NCBI GenBank assembly: GCA_030432235.1
Contig: JAUIHT010000005.1
Coordinates: 310,001 to 374,000, forward strand
Length of the DNA: 64,000 nucleotides
From: Verrucomicrobiia bacterium
Lineage (GTDB): Bacteria > Verrucomicrobiota > Verrucomicrobiia > Opitutales > Cerasicoccaceae
Reading direction: 5' to 3'
Shown piece after piece: positions 26,157 to 36,200 of the stretch (its first letter is position 1; every line of letters starts with the position of its first letter). The position numbers were made by a program, and so were the translations under genes. Below the pieces are notes generated by a model. The model made no database searches, had not been told where the DNA came from, and saw only the letters and a program-made list of their open reading frames with translations.

Positions 26157-29100
26157 TCAGGCGGAAGCACGTTCCCAGCGAGGGCGTTCGGGGGCAGGCG
26201 GATTCTTGCCGGAGCCGGTGACCTTGCGCACGGCGGCGTGACGCTTGAAGTGCTTAAAGGCATCGGCAGTCATACGACACTTCAGGCTGGGGGCCAACTC
26301 CGCCACCAGCGCTCGGGTGTCATCCACGAGGATGCCGAGTTTTACCTCGGTCGGGCCTTCGTTCGCCTGCAAATAGTCCGACAACTCCGCGATGAACTCG
26401 GAAAAGTGCGGCTCTTCCTGAGACACGTAGAAAGTCAGGCTCTCCAGATAACCCCGGATGGCCGCATCTGCCGCACCGATGTGATTGGCGTTCTGGCGCA
26501 CCTCCTGACGCTCGGAATCATAACGAATCTCACCGGTGACGCAGGCAAGGCTGCCGTCCTCAAATTGGCCGAGATTGGCCTCGTAGGCGTCGGGAAAGAC
26601 GTTGATCTGGTAGGCCGCCTCGCGGGTGGAGAGCGTAAAGTAACACCAGGGGCGGTTATCCCGCTTGGTCAGTCTTTTGACGACGTTGTTGACCACCCCG
26701 ACGAGCCGGAAGCCCTCTCGGTCCCAAAGCTTGAGGTCTTCCTTGGGTCCGAAGGAATTCACGTAGGTGTCGAGCCCGGCAAACTGGTCCATGGGGTGAC
26801 CGGACACATAAAAGCCCAGCAGCTCGCGCTCGAACTCCAGCTTGACCAGCTCCGGCATCACGGCCTGCTCGCTGGCTGGCTTGGCGGGCTGCCCTTCCGA
26901 TGCCCGGCCAGGTTTGGCCTCGGGGGTGTCCTCAATGAGCATGTCAAACATATTGGCCTGGCCTGCCTCCTTGTCCTTCTGCAGGTCGGCCACCTCGTTG
27001 AGAATGTAGTCGAGGTTATCCAAGAGCTCCTGCCGGTCCGTACCGGAATAGTCGAAGGCGCCCGTTTTCACCAAACACTCGACCACGCGACGATTGCAGG
27101 CTTTGCCGTCGACGCGCTCGACGAAGTCGCGAAAGTCTTTGAAGGGACCGCCGGCCTCGCGTTCAGCCAGAATAACCTGCGCGGCGGAGTCCCCCACTCC
27201 CTTGATGGCAGCAAGGCCGAAGCGGATGCGGCTGTCACCCTCATCGGACACGACCGGCGTAAACCGCTCGCGCGACTCGTTGATGTCCGGCCCGAGCACG
27301 ACGATGCTCATGTTGGCAGCCTCCTCGATGAAGTGGCTGACCTTGTCGGCGTTGCCGAGTTCGCTGGAGAGCAAGGCGGCCATAAACTCCACCGGGTAGT
27401 TGGCCTTCAAATAAGCCGTGCGGTAGCTGATCATGGCGTAGGCAGCCGAGTGCGACTTGTTGAAGCCGTACTGGGCGAACTTCTCCAGGATGCCGAAAAT
27501 GTATTCCGCGGTCTTGCGGTCGATATCGTTCGTTTCTTTCGCGCCCTTGATAAAGATGTCCTTCTGGGCATCCATGACCTCCTTGATCTTTTTGCCCATG
27601 GCGCGCCGCAATATATCCGCGCCGCCAAGCGTGTAGCCGGCGATGATTTGCGCGGACTGCATGACCTGCTCCTGGTAGACGAGCACACCGTAGGTCTCCT
27701 CCACCAGTTCCTTGAGCAGCGGGTGCGGCACCTCCACGGTGGCGGGGTCCTTCTTGCCCTTGATGTACTGCGGGATAAACTGCATCGGACCCGGGCGATA
27801 CAGCGCGATAAGCGCCACGACCTCGTCGATGCTGGAGACGCCAAGCTGGCGGCAGAGGCCCTGCATCCCGCCGGATTCCAGCTGGAAGACCCCGACGGTC
27901 CTGGCCTCGCCGATGAGCTTGAACGTCGCCGGGTCGTCTAGCGGCACCTTTTCGACGTCGAAGTCAGGCTCGTTGCGCAGAGCCCGGATGGACTCCTGAC
28001 AGTCGGAAATAACGGTCAAGTTCTTCAGCCCGAGGAAGTCCATCTTGAGCAGGCCAAGGTCTTCACTGGGACCCTTGGGATACTGCGTCGTAAGGTCACC
28101 TTCCTGCAGGGTGACGGGAATGAGATTGGTGATGGGCTGGTCGGCGATAATGATGCCGCAGGCATGCTTGCCGGTGTTGCGCACCATGCCCTCGATAATC
28201 TTGCCCTGCTCGACGATGGTGTTGGCGATGGGATTGCGCTTCATCTCGTCGCGCAGCTCCGCGGATTTTTCCACGGAGTCGCTCAGGGAGATGTTGAGCT
28301 CATCGGGAATCATCTTGGCAATCTTGTCGCCCTCGGCGAACGGCAGGTCGTTGACGCGGGCTAAGTCGCGCACGATCATCTTGGCGCCGAAGGTGCCGAA
28401 GGTGATGATATTGGCCACGCGATCCTTGCCGTACTTATCGCGTACGTAGCCCACCACCTCGTCGCGGCGGCGCATGCAGAAGTCCACGTCGAAGTCCGGC
28501 GGAGACACGCGCTCGAGGTTGAGCATACGCTCGAAGAGCAGCCCGAAGCGGAAGGGATCGATGTCAGTGATTTTAAGCACATAGGCCACCACGCAGCCCG
28601 CGCCCGAACCACGCCCCGGCCCGACGGGTATACCACGGTCGCGCGCCCACTTGATGAAGTCCCAGACGATGAGGAAGTAATCCGTGAAGCCCGTACCGAT
28701 GATGATGGCCAGTTCGTAGTCCAGTTGGTCGCAGAGTTGGACCGGCTCGTACGGGCCCACCTTTTCGGTGTGTTTGTCCGGGGCGGCACGGACCTCGTCG
28801 TAGTCGACACCATAGCGCTCCTTGAGGCCAGCCTTGCAAAGCTCGAAGAGGTACAGGCCGTTGGACTTAAACTTCGCGCGCTCCTCGTCGCTCAGCGTGA
28901 TAGGCTCATTGCCGTCGCGGGTCAGGACGGCGTTCTTCTTTTCAATATAGATGTCGAGTACCCGGTCAAAGTTGGCTTCGTCCGGGTTGTAGCGCAGGTC
29001 GATGGGCTTCTCGTAGACCGGATAGTGGTCTTCGCCGAAGGGCAGCTTTACCTCGCACTGCTCGGCAACCGCCGAGGTATTGATAAGCGATTCTGGTACC

Positions 29101-29885
29101 TCCTTGAAGGCCTGTTCCATCTCCTCCCGGCTTTTCAGGTAGAACTGCCGCGAGTCGTAGCGCATGCGCTTTTCATCGCTCAGGCGCGAACCGGTCTGGA
29201 TGCACAACAAGCTGTCGTGCGGCTGCCAATCGCCCTGATTGACGTAGTGGACGTCGTTGGTGCAAACCACCTTGAGGTCGAACTCCTTGGCCAGCTTGAG
29301 CAGCTCGACGTTGCAGTGCTGCTGTTCGGCGATGCCGTGGTCCATCAGCTCGATGTAGAAAAACTCCTTGGTGAAAATGTCGACGAAGTGTGCGCAGGCC
29401 TGGCGCGCCCCTTCCAGATCGCCATCCATGATCTTCTGCGGGATGACCGCCGCCAGGCAGCCGGAGAAGCCGATAAGACCCTCGGAGTGCTCCGCCAGTA
29501 TGGTGAGGTCCACGCGGGGGTTGCGGTAAAAACCGTGGACGTGCCCGTGGGAAACTAGCTTGGTCAGGTTCTGGTAGCCGGTGAAGTTCCGTGCCAGCAG
29601 GCCCATGTGGTAACTCTTCTGCTTGGCCCGTAGCTCGTTGGTTTCGGCCAGCTTGTCCTCGTAGACCAGGTAAATTTCGCAGCCCAAGAGTGGCTTAATG
29701 CCGTTTTTCTGCGCCGTCTTGAAGAAGCTTGCCAGGCCGAACAGCACACCGTGGTCCGTGATAGAGAGCGCTTTCATACCCAGCTCCGCTGCCCGCGAGC
29801 ACAGCCGGTCGATGCGCGAGCAGCCGTCCAGTAGGCTGTAGTCTGTATGAACATGCAGGTGGACGAACTCTTTGTCGGCTGGCAT
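26157..29885 (-). CDS. dnaE: DNA polymerase III alpha subunit
   Basis: This is the replicative polymerase catalytic subunit, 1,242 residues. It has an N-terminal PHP domain ([20 protein letters not shown]). The polymerase core has [15 protein letters not shown] and the catalytic aspartates in [15 protein letters not shown]. Further on are [36 protein letters not shown] and [20 protein letters not shown]. The C-terminus has the helix-hairpin-helix region and an OB domain. ATG 29885 gives [13 protein letters not shown]; the longer reading from 29933 adds residues not typical of the family. Confidence 0.97.
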   Translation of the reverse strand: MPADKEFVHLHVHTDYSLLDGCSRIDRLCSRAAELGMKALSITDHGVLFGLASFFKTAQKNGIKPLLGCEIYLVYEDKLAETNELRAKQKSYHMGLLARNFTGYQNLTKLVSHGHVHGFYRNPRVDLTILAEHSEGLIGFSGCLAAVIPQKIMDGDLEGARQACAHFVDIFTKEFFYIELMDHGIAEQQHCNVELLKLAKEFDLKVVCTNDVHYVNQGDWQPHDSLLCIQTGSRLSDEKRMRYDSRQFYLKSREEMEQAFKEVPESLINTSAVAEQCEVKLPFGEDHYPVYEKPIDLRYNPDEANFDRVLDIYIEKKNAVLTRDGNEPITLSDEERAKFKSNGLYLFELCKAGLKERYGVDYDEVRAAPDKHTEKVGPYEPVQLCDQLDYELAIIIGTGFTDYFLIVWDFIKWARDRGIPVGPGRGSGAGCVVAYVLKITDIDPFRFGLLFERMLNLERVSPPDFDVDFCMRRRDEVVGYVRDKYGKDRVANIITFGTFGAKMIVRDLARVNDLPFAEGDKIAKMIPDELNISLSDSVEKSAELRDEMKRNPIANTIVEQGKIIEGMVRNTGKHACGIIIADQPITNLIPVTLQEGDLTTQYPKGPSEDLGLLKMDFLGLKNLTVISDCQESIRALRNEPDFDVEKVPLDDPATFKLIGEARTVGVFQLESGGMQGLCRQLGVSSIDEVVALIALYRPGPMQFIPQYIKGKKDPATVEVPHPLLKELVEETYGVLVYQEQVMQSAQIIAGYTLGGADILRRAMGKKIKEVMDAQKDIFIKGAKETNDIDRKTAEYIFGILEKFAQYGFNKSHSAAYAMISYRTAYLKANYPVEFMAALLSSELGNADKVSHFIEEAANMSIVVLGPDINESRERFTPVVSDEGDSRIRFGLAAIKGVGDSAAQVILAEREAGGPFKDFRDFVERVDGKACNRRVVECLVKTGAFDYSGTDRQELLDNLDYILNEVADLQKDKEAGQANMFDMLIEDTPEAKPGRASEGQPAKPASEQAVMPELVKLEFERELLGFYVSGHPMDQFAGLDTYVNSFGPKEDLKLWDREGFRLVGVVNNVVKRLTKRDNRPWCYFTLSTREAAYQINVFPDAYEANLGQFEDGSLACVTGEIRYDSERQEVRQNANHIGAADAAIRGYLESLTFYVSQEEPHFSEFIAELSDYLQANEGPTEVKLGILVDDTRALVAELAPSLKCRMTADAFKHFKRHAAVRKVTGSGKNPPAPERPRWERASA

Positions 29886-30067
29886 CGCCCCATCCGAAAG
29901 CAAAGCAGCCCGGTGATCAAGCCCGCGCCCCAAATTGGGAATAAAATTCTGATGGAATGGGGAAGCCGGCCTGATGATTCCCTAAAATCAGCCACTCAGA
30001 TATTTTGGCACTTGATCTGCAGGTAGCCTTCCTGCGATAAACTAATGCAACCTGCCTAAGTTGTAAG
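29886..30067. other. divergent region between dnaE and the next gene
   Basis: 182 bp. A weak plus-strand promoter is possible: TTGATC (30012-30017), an 18-nt spacer and GATAAA (30036-30041). I see no clear promoter for dnaE and no strong palindrome. Confidence 0.3.
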
Positions 30068-30646
30068 ATGGAACCGCCGCCACTTCGCAAAGGCCCGCTG
30101 GGAGTTTCCAAAGAAGCCCTGAAAGGCCAGTCGCAAACGACAACCGACTACCGGGGTTCAGCGCATTACAAGGAGCAGCAATACCGGGCGGCCACCACAC
30201 GCCCCAAGTCCAACCTGGCGCTACATTATCTCAAGCTGCTCATTCTCCTCATCGTGCTTATCGGAGGAGGCATCGCCGGTTGGTACTACTTCAAACCCAA
30301 GCCCGAACCCTTAGCAGACACAGCCTACGTCGTCCGGGACAAGCTGTTAATCCCTGGTGATCTACTAACCAGTGCCGAACGCAACGCGTTGGGGTACCGT
30401 AAAACGAAATGGATAGAGCCGAAGTTTATCTTTCTGGTCAGCGGCCAGCAATCAGGAACAGGTTATGCCTACGAGGTGAATGAGAAGATCTTCAACTATG
30501 TGCCGCGCAACACCGTAATGAAAGAGGATGAGTTTCTCAGCGCTTATCCCATGCTTAGCGGTCAACCCGGCAGCAATGATTTGAAAACGCTCCAGGGCCT
30601 GCAGCGCTTCTCGACCATTAACCCGTCCTCGGCTCCCGCTAAATAA
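30068..30646 (+). CDS. single-pass membrane protein of unknown function
   Basis: This 192-residue protein has a polar, Gln/Thr/Tyr-rich cytoplasmic N-terminus of about 50 residues. One strong membrane helix follows (LKLLILLIVLIGGGIAGWYYF) and then an extracytoplasmic domain of about 120 residues (DTAYVVRDKLLIPGDLLTS). No named family is recognised. It is followed by hemY 61 nt later on the same strand and may be co-transcribed with it. Confidence 0.75.
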   Translation: MEPPPLRKGPLGVSKEALKGQSQTTTDYRGSAHYKEQQYRAATTRPKSNLALHYLKLLILLIVLIGGGIAGWYYFKPKPEPLADTAYVVRDKLLIPGDLLTSAERNALGYRKTKWIEPKFIFLVSGQQSGTGYAYEVNEKIFNYVPRNTVMKEDEFLSAYPMLSGQPGSNDLKTLQGLQRFSTINPSSAPAK

Positions 30647-30707
30647 CGCCAGTAGAGGCGACGCTTTAAGTTGTATCGCGGCGTAAAGCATTGCATGGTT
30701 GCCGCTT

Positions 30708-32078
30708 ATGCCCTCCGTACTCGTCATCGGCGCCGGCATTTCCGGCCTGACCTCCGCCTATGCCCTGAAAAAGGCGGGTTGGTCCGTGACGGTACTTGAG
30801 TCCTCGAACGAACCCGGCGGGGCCATCCGGTCGCAGTCAGCAGACGGTTTTCTCAGCGAATCCGGGCCCAATTCCTTCATGGTGCAGACGCGTACCCAGA
30901 AAAACCTACTGGGGGAGCTGGGGCTGGAAGGCGAACAGTTAACACCCGGACCGGACGCGAAAAAGCGCTACCTGGTACGCGACGGCAAAGTCCTGGCCGC
31001 CCCAAGTGGCCCATGGTCGGCGCTGACCACACCACTGTTTTCCTTCCCGGCGAAGTTACGCATCTTGGGCGAGCCCTGGACCAAGCGTCCGGCCAACTTG
31101 GTCGAGGAAAGTCTCGCTGCCTTCGTGCAACGCCGGCTCGGGCAGGAAGTACTCGACTACGCGATGAACCCTTTCGTCGGTGGCATCTACGCGGGCGATC
31201 CCGCACAGCTATCCGTGCAGGAGGGCTTCCCAAAGCTGGCCGCGCTGGAAAAGAATCACGGCTCGCTCATCCGGGGTGCCATCGCCAAGATGAAAGCTCG
31301 CCGCGCCGCCGAGAAAGCCGGGGAAGATCCCTTCAAGCCTTTCATGGCCTCCTTCGCCAAGGGCCTGCAAACCCTGCCCCGCGCCCTCGACCGGGAGTTG
31401 CCCGGGGATGTCTTCTACGGCGCGCGACTGCTGGGGCTCTGTGGCAACACCCGCTGGCACGCCTCCTGGGAAGGTCCCGGTGGCGAACACGGCGACGACT
31501 TCGACCGCGTTATCCTGGCCGTGCCCGCGCACACTCTCGCCGAGCTGCCCTTGCCTGACTCCCTGCGACAAGCTCTCGCGCCTTTGACACAAATTCCTCA
31601 CCCGCCTTTGATGTCGCTTTTCCTCGGCTACAAACGCGGGCAGGTGCGGCATCCGCTGGACGGCTTCGGCATGCTCGTCCCTGCGGTGGAAAAGCGTAAT
31701 CTCCTCGGCGTGCTGTTTTCCTCGACCCTCTTCCCTGCGCGCGCGCCCAAGGACCACGTCGCGCTGACCGCCTTCGTCGGCGGCACACGCCAGCCGGACC
31801 TCGCCCGTATGCCCGCCGATAAAGTTTTCGAAAAAGTACGGACGGAATTGCAGGACCTTTTGGGCGTCCACGGGGATCCCGTGGTGATGCGGCCCACCTT
31901 CTGGCCCAAGGCCATCCCGCAGTATGTTATGGGCTACGGTCGCTTCCGCGAATGCATGGAAAAGGCCGAAGCCAAACATCCCGGCCTGCATCTGCTCGGC
32001 AACTACCGCGGCGGCATCGCCCTCGGTCAGTGCATCGACAACGCTTTAACTTTAGCCGACGGATTGACCCATGTTTGA
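30708..32078 (+). CDS. hemY: protoporphyrinogen oxidase, HemY type
   Basis: This FAD enzyme converts protoporphyrinogen IX (or coproporphyrinogen III) to the porphyrin in haem synthesis. The 456 residues have the dinucleotide motif VIGAGISGLTSAYAL at 5-19. PGGAIRSQSADGFLSESGPN is next, then the YAMNPFVGGIYAGDP substrate region. The C-terminal FAD-binding GNYRGGIALGQCIDNAL closes the fold. ATG 30708 starts directly on the FAD strand. Its last 8 nt overlap the next gene, so translation is probably coupled. Haem need for the oxidase encoded at 41-46 kb fits. Confidence 0.93.
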   Translation: MPSVLVIGAGISGLTSAYALKKAGWSVTVLESSNEPGGAIRSQSADGFLSESGPNSFMVQTRTQKNLLGELGLEGEQLTPGPDAKKRYLVRDGKVLAAPSGPWSALTTPLFSFPAKLRILGEPWTKRPANLVEESLAAFVQRRLGQEVLDYAMNPFVGGIYAGDPAQLSVQEGFPKLAALEKNHGSLIRGAIAKMKARRAAEKAGEDPFKPFMASFAKGLQTLPRALDRELPGDVFYGARLLGLCGNTRWHASWEGPGGEHGDDFDRVILAVPAHTLAELPLPDSLRQALAPLTQIPHPPLMSLFLGYKRGQVRHPLDGFGMLVPAVEKRNLLGVLFSSTLFPARAPKDHVALTAFVGGTRQPDLARMPADKVFEKVRTELQDLLGVHGDPVVMRPTFWPKAIPQYVMGYGRFRECMEKAEAKHPGLHLLGNYRGGIALGQCIDNALTLADGLTHV

Positions 32079-32754
32079 CATCCACACCGTCAGCGGAGCC
32101 CTGACCGCCTTCGTCGCCGGGCTGGCCACCAGCCCGCACTGCGTCGGCATGTGCGGCCCCATTGGCTGCGCGGTCATCCCTGCGGGCAAGGGCGAGGACT
32201 ACGGTGCGGCCCTGGCGCTGTATCACTGCTGCCGAGCCATCGCCTATATGCTGCTCGGGGCGCTGATGGGCGCGCTGGGCGGCGTGGTGGTGGAGTTCAT
32301 GCAATCCTCCCCCGCCCGCTTCCTGCCCTGGGTACTGGTAGCGGTGCTGGTCGCCATTGGTCTGCGTCTGGATCGCTATCTGCCCAAGCCCGCAGCCTGG
32401 AACCGCTTTTACGCACGCTGGCAACTGCGCCTGCGCCAGCTCCCCGCGCCGTTACTTGGGGCGGGCCTGGGTTTCTTAACACCGCTGCTGCCCTGCGGCC
32501 CCCTCTATCTCATCCTGACGCTCTGTCTGTTCTCCGGATCGGCCGTACTCGGCGCAGAGCTGGCCATCGGGTTTGCTCTCGGCACCATCCCGCTGCTCTG
32601 GTTGGCCCAGGCGGGTTTCCTGCGTGCCCGGCATAAAATCTCGCCCACCGTCCTGATGTGGGTGCAACGCGTCATCGCGTTGTCCGCCGCCGGTATCATT
32701 GCCTGGCGTATGATCGCCAGCGAGGGCAAGTTCGGCGAATGGCTCTGCCACTAG
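32071..32754 (+). CDS. DsbD/TauE-like cytochrome biogenesis membrane protein
   Basis: This six-helix membrane protein of 227 residues has the SPHCVGMCGPIGCAV motif near residue 21 and the matching FLTPLLPCGPLYLIL in the second half. That arrangement marks the sulfite-exporter TauE/SafE-like, DsbD_2-type group. Members often lie beside terminal oxidase assembly genes and are thought to handle copper or thiols. It overlaps hemY by 8 nt, which suggests a joint role in haem-copper enzyme maturation. Its TAG stop is immediately followed by a palindromic repeat. Confidence 0.8.
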   Translation: MFDIHTVSGALTAFVAGLATSPHCVGMCGPIGCAVIPAGKGEDYGAALALYHCCRAIAYMLLGALMGALGGVVVEFMQSSPARFLPWVLVAVLVAIGLRLDRYLPKPAAWNRFYARWQLRLRQLPAPLLGAGLGFLTPLLPCGPLYLILTLCLFSGSAVLGAELAIGFALGTIPLLWLAQAGFLRARHKISPTVLMWVQRVIALSAAGIIAWRMIASEGKFGEWLCH

Positions 32755-32945
32755 GTGCGTGACCGCACAGGACAATGATGGGCTATGCCCATGCCGAACA
32801 TGCTCCGCATTGCGCGGTGTGTTTTGAGGTAGTTCTCAATCCATGTGGTTGAGTCACCTCATGATCATTTTTGGCGTAAAGGAAGTGCTGGTCTCAGCCA
32901 GCACCCTTTGCGCCAAAACAATGTCCTGTGCGGTCACGCACCGCG
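32755..32945. repeat. MITE-like composite element with 20-bp terminal inverted repeats
   Basis: GTGCGTGACCGCACAGGACA at 32755-32774 and its exact reverse complement at 32922-32941 bound this element. Next to the left arm is ATGGGC-tat-GCCCAT. Inside is a 50-nt hairpin (32869-32918) with a 14-bp outer stem (one G-T pair), a 2-nt bulge, a perfect 7-bp inner stem GTGCTGG/CCAGCAC and a 6-nt loop. There is no coding capacity. It lies between the convergent DsbD-like gene and nth, and begins directly after the TAG stop. Confidence 0.8.
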
Positions 32946-32987
32946 GGGTTTGGGGGCGCGCAGTCCCCACAAACACAGCCCAGATCG

Positions 32988-33608
32988 CTAGCTATTCAGT
33001 GTCGTGCAGATTTCGCAGGTTTTACCGTCGCAACCGCGGGCAGTGCAGTGTTCGCGGCCATAGTAGATAATTTGCAGGTGCAGCTTGTTCCAAGTCTCCT
33101 CAGGGAAGGCACGCTTGAGATCCTTTTCGGTCTGCACGACATTCTTGCCACTGGATAGCCGCCAGCGCTTGGCCAGACGGTGAATGTGCGTGTCGACCGG
33201 AAACGACGGCACGCCGAAGGCCTGGGCCATCACCACGGAGGCCGTCTTGTGACCGACCGAGGGCAGACGCTCCAGCGCCTCCATGTCAGCCGGGACCACC
33301 CCGCCGTGCTCCTCCACAATGATTTTCGAAAGCCCACTGATGCCCTTGGCCTTGGCCGGAGAGAGGCCGCAAGGACGGATGATGGCCTGGATTTCCTCCA
33401 CGGGCACACGCATCATATCGCGGGGGTTGTCGGCGCGTGCGAAAAGCTCAGGCGTGGTGAGGTTGACACGCTTGTCCGTGCATTGGGCCGAGAGCAGGAC
33501 AGCCACCAAAAGCGTGTAGGCATCCTTGTGATCCAGCGGAATGGCGGGGTTCGGGTACAGTTCGTTCAACCGCTTCAGGACGTAGGCCGCGCGCTCTTTT
33601 TTCGTCAT
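32988..33608 (-). CDS. nth: endonuclease III
   Basis: This DNA glycosylase/AP lyase removes oxidised pyrimidines in base-excision repair. In 206 residues the helix-hairpin-helix LERLPSVGHKTASVVMAQAF holds the catalytic Lys, and FPVDTHIHRLAKRW the catalytic Asp. The C-terminal cysteines (HCTARGCDGKTCEICTTLNS) are spaced C-X4-C-X4-C-X2-C instead of the usual C-X6-C-X2-C-X5-C of the 4Fe-4S cluster. ATG 33608 (MTKKERAAYV) is preferred; ATG 33638 adds ten residues. Confidence 0.93.
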   Translation of the reverse strand: MTKKERAAYVLKRLNELYPNPAIPLDHKDAYTLLVAVLLSAQCTDKRVNLTTPELFARADNPRDMMRVPVEEIQAIIRPCGLSPAKAKGISGLSKIIVEEHGGVVPADMEALERLPSVGHKTASVVMAQAFGVPSFPVDTHIHRLAKRWRLSSGKNVVQTEKDLKRAFPEETWNKLHLQIIYYGREHCTARGCDGKTCEICTTLNS

Positions 33609-33720
33609 GGCCGCAGCATTGCATGGCACAGCCGTCATGGCACGGCGAAAATAGTATTCACCTATCTAAATAATCCTCCGTGCTTGACTCTCCCGGCATC
33701 CTGCTTGCTTTAAGTAGTTA

Positions 33721-34914
33721 ATGCGATGCCGCTGCTTTACCTCTTGGGTACTGTTGGTGACGAGTCTGTTGCTCGTGCCAGCCTTCGCGGCGGATACCAC
33801 AACGCCGGCTCCTGCCCCCGCTGCTCAGGACGCTCAGCCATCCACGGATAAAACCACCGACGCAGACAAGTCTGCCAGCGATAATGCAGCTCCCTCGGAC
33901 AAAAGTGTCGTCGCAGATGCCACCAAAGCTTCCGACGATAAAAAATCCGCCGACACAGGCACGACAGCTGCACCTGCCTCCAGTACTCCGGCAAAGAGTG
34001 ATAACAAAAAAAAGGCTGACCCGGATCAGCCCGACGCCATTGACAACGCAGCGCAGGATGCCACCGCCGTCATTACCGGCAAGGAGAAGCCTCAGGACCT
34101 GATTGAGAAATACAAGCTACGCTTCATTCTCTGGGTCCACCGTTTCGTGCCGGAGTTTATCCAGGCTCTGATCATTTTCACCGCGGGTTACTTCCTGGCC
34201 AAAGTGCTGCGCATACTCTTTCTGCGCTTCTCACGCCTGCGCGAATGGGACGAGGCCATTTCCGACTACTTCGGCCTGGTCATCTACATCAGCATCATTG
34301 TGGTCTTCACCATCTCGGCGCTGAAGGCGCTCGGGTTTCCCGTCACCTCCATGCTAGCCAGCTTCGGCATCAGCGGTGTCATCATCGGCCTGGGGGTGCG
34401 AGCGCAGCTCAACAACTATTTCGCCGGTGTGGCCATGCTGGCGGCGCGCCCCTTTCAGAAGGGCGACCTGGTCGAGTTCGGCCCGCCCTTGCAGATCGGC
34501 ATCGTCAAGCACGTCAACATGACCAACACCGTTTTCGACACCCTCGACAAGGTTCGGCTGGTCGTGCCCAACGGCGTGGTCTGGCGCGGCTACATCAAAA
34601 ACTACTCGCGCAACTCCGAGCGCATCATCCGCTTCGACCTCACCATCGCCAAGGGTCTCGAGCTGGCCTGGGTGCGCGACCTCGCCGCGCAGGTGTTGAC
34701 CGCCAACGAGCATGTGATGCAAGACCCGCCACCCCTGCTGGACGTCGCGGAGGTCACCCCGGACGGCATCCGTGCCGTGCTCAAGGCGCAGTGCAAGGTG
34801 GAAGCGGTACAGATTTTCACACAGCTGGTCGAGGACCTGCGCACCGCCTTCGAGGAAGCCGGTCTGGATGTCAAACTGCCCGCCAAGGGCGTCAAACTCA
34901 AGGTGGAGGAATAA
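33721..34914 (+). CDS. large MscS-family mechanosensitive channel
   Basis: The protein has 397 residues with a signal peptide (to about AFAAD). A periplasmic Ala/Asp/Ser/Thr-rich disordered stretch follows (about 22-118) and then three membrane helices. The pore helix GFPVTSMLASFGISGVIIGL leads into the beta domain (ARPFQKGDLVEFG) and the C-terminal cage. The extra exported linker distinguishes it from the short MscS at 2011. The stop is 3 nt before the GTG of the next gene, whose Shine-Dalgarno sequence lies inside this gene, so the pair is almost certainly translated together. Confidence 0.93.
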   Translation: MRCRCFTSWVLLVTSLLLVPAFAADTTTPAPAPAAQDAQPSTDKTTDADKSASDNAAPSDKSVVADATKASDDKKSADTGTTAAPASSTPAKSDNKKKADPDQPDAIDNAAQDATAVITGKEKPQDLIEKYKLRFILWVHRFVPEFIQALIIFTAGYFLAKVLRILFLRFSRLREWDEAISDYFGLVIYISIIVVFTISALKALGFPVTSMLASFGISGVIIGLGVRAQLNNYFAGVAMLAARPFQKGDLVEFGPPLQIGIVKHVNMTNTVFDTLDKVRLVVPNGVVWRGYIKNYSRNSERIIRFDLTIAKGLELAWVRDLAAQVLTANEHVMQDPPPLLDVAEVTPDGIRAVLKAQCKVEAVQIFTQLVEDLRTAFEEAGLDVKLPAKGVKLKVEE

Positions 34915-34917
34915 GCC

Positions 34918-36138
34918 GTGCCGGAACACGAAAACCCTCTCGAAGACGCACCCGCCACCCCGGACTCGATGATGAGCACCGCGGAGGCTGCCGAACGGCT
35001 GGGCCTGGGCATCGCCACGCTCTATAAACATATCGGCGCAGGCAAGCTCAAGCCTACCGTCAAAGGCCAGACGGTGCAACTCGAACGCGAAGCAGTCGAG
35101 GCCTTCTTCGAAGAACTTGCCCAGGACAAGGGCAGTTTCGCCGGCTCCCTGGAAACTTTGCACGGCAAAGTACTCGATGCGCTCCGGAGCCTCCCGAACG
35201 TGGAGCTTGAAGAAGAGCCCGAGCAAACCGCAGACGCGGTGGCAAACGATTTGTTACGGCTGGCCGCATCACAACCCTGGCAAAGCCTCACCCTGACTCC
35301 GAACGGTGACCGCATGACTATTCTTTACGAGGTGGACCAGGCTACGACGGAATTCGCCGCACTGGAATCCGCCCTCGCCCGCGAGTTGGCCAAGGGGCTT
35401 TGTGCATTGGCCGGGCTCGATACGGAAAAGGCAGCTGCGCGCGCGCAGTTTCACTTCGAAGCCGACACGCGCAAAACAGAGTTCCGCGCGGCTCGAGCCA
35501 AAGCCTCCGGCGGCGAGCACATCCATTTTGTTCGCCTTGAGGAGGACCATCCTGACTTCGCCAAAATCTGGTCACTGGACAGCGCCCAGGCCGAGACGGT
35601 CGACCAGGCCCTTACCAAGGCTAGTGGACTTTACCTGTTGGTCAGCCCACGCGACCTCGCCGGGGAAGCCCACTTACTCGCCCTGGCCAAGCGCCTGTGC
35701 CCGGAACAGACTACCGGCATCCTGCTCACGCGCGGCTCGGCAGACCACGACGGTTTTCTTACCCCTCTGCATTACGGCGATGGCGAAGACGACGCCCCCC
35801 TCGACGACGCCATCAAGACCGTCTTTGCCTTAGGTGCACGCCTCTGTGTCTTCTCGGAGCTGCAGGACGTGGGCGAGTTGCGGGCCGCCCTGGAAATCGC
35901 CGCTGCAGGCATCCCGGTCGCTGTCTTTGCTGCCGGAGCCAGTCTTCCCGAGACACTTGCCACTTGGCGAAAATGGGAAGCCAGCCCCGAAGCTCTGAAC
36001 CGTGCCCTTACCCTCGCCGTCGAACGCCAAACCGGAAACGGACAAGCCACTTATCGTCTTCTGGAGCCCGGCGACTCTCTCACAAAAGCCCTGGCAGAAG
36101 ATAACATCGCCCAGGCCGTCTCAGCCTTGTTGTCGTAA
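34918..36138 (+). CDS. excisionase-type HTH fused to degenerate GspE/PilT-like ATPase domain
   Basis: 406 residues. Residues 18-68 form a MerR/excisionase-like helix-turn-helix (STAEAAERLGLGIATLYKHI). The rest follows the order of a type II secretion/type IV pilus ATPase. QSLTLTPNGDRMTILYEVD matches the usual SDIHFEP...RYRIDG. GLDTEKAAARAQFHFE matches the LDIAERRLPQDGR stretch. ASGLYLLVSPRDLAGEAHLL sits where LILVTGPTGSGKTTTLYA would be, but the Walker A glycines, Lys and Thr are gone. LCVFSELQDVGELRAALEIA corresponds to IMVGEIRDLETAEIALRAA, and the His box is lost. It is probably a non-catalytic regulator. GTG 34918 has GGAGG 8 nt upstream. Confidence 0.8.
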   Translation: MPEHENPLEDAPATPDSMMSTAEAAERLGLGIATLYKHIGAGKLKPTVKGQTVQLEREAVEAFFEELAQDKGSFAGSLETLHGKVLDALRSLPNVELEEEPEQTADAVANDLLRLAASQPWQSLTLTPNGDRMTILYEVDQATTEFAALESALARELAKGLCALAGLDTEKAAARAQFHFEADTRKTEFRAARAKASGGEHIHFVRLEEDHPDFAKIWSLDSAQAETVDQALTKASGLYLLVSPRDLAGEAHLLALAKRLCPEQTTGILLTRGSADHDGFLTPLHYGDGEDDAPLDDAIKTVFALGARLCVFSELQDVGELRAALEIAAAGIPVAVFAAGASLPETLATWRKWEASPEALNRALTLAVERQTGNGQATYRLLEPGDSLTKALAEDNIAQAVSALLS

Positions 36139-36200
36139 CAGGGCAGCGAGAACGCAAGCACAGGAGCGGAGCCCCATTTTTGTCCAGTGCGGCCACGCAC
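36139..36200. repeat. stop-to-stop palindromic repeat between convergent genes
   Basis: It starts CAGGGCAGCG directly after the TAA of the HTH gene and ends GTGCG-gcca-CGCAC (36187-36200) directly at the stop of the MFS gene. The right end is a diverged (2 mismatches) inverse copy of the terminal repeat at 32755. The 62 bp contain nothing else. Confidence 0.75.

Noticed and set aside
32755-32945. insertion sequence
   Set aside because: Terminal inverted repeats are present, but 191 bp has no transposase gene and no clear target-site duplication. It is reported as a MITE-like repeat.
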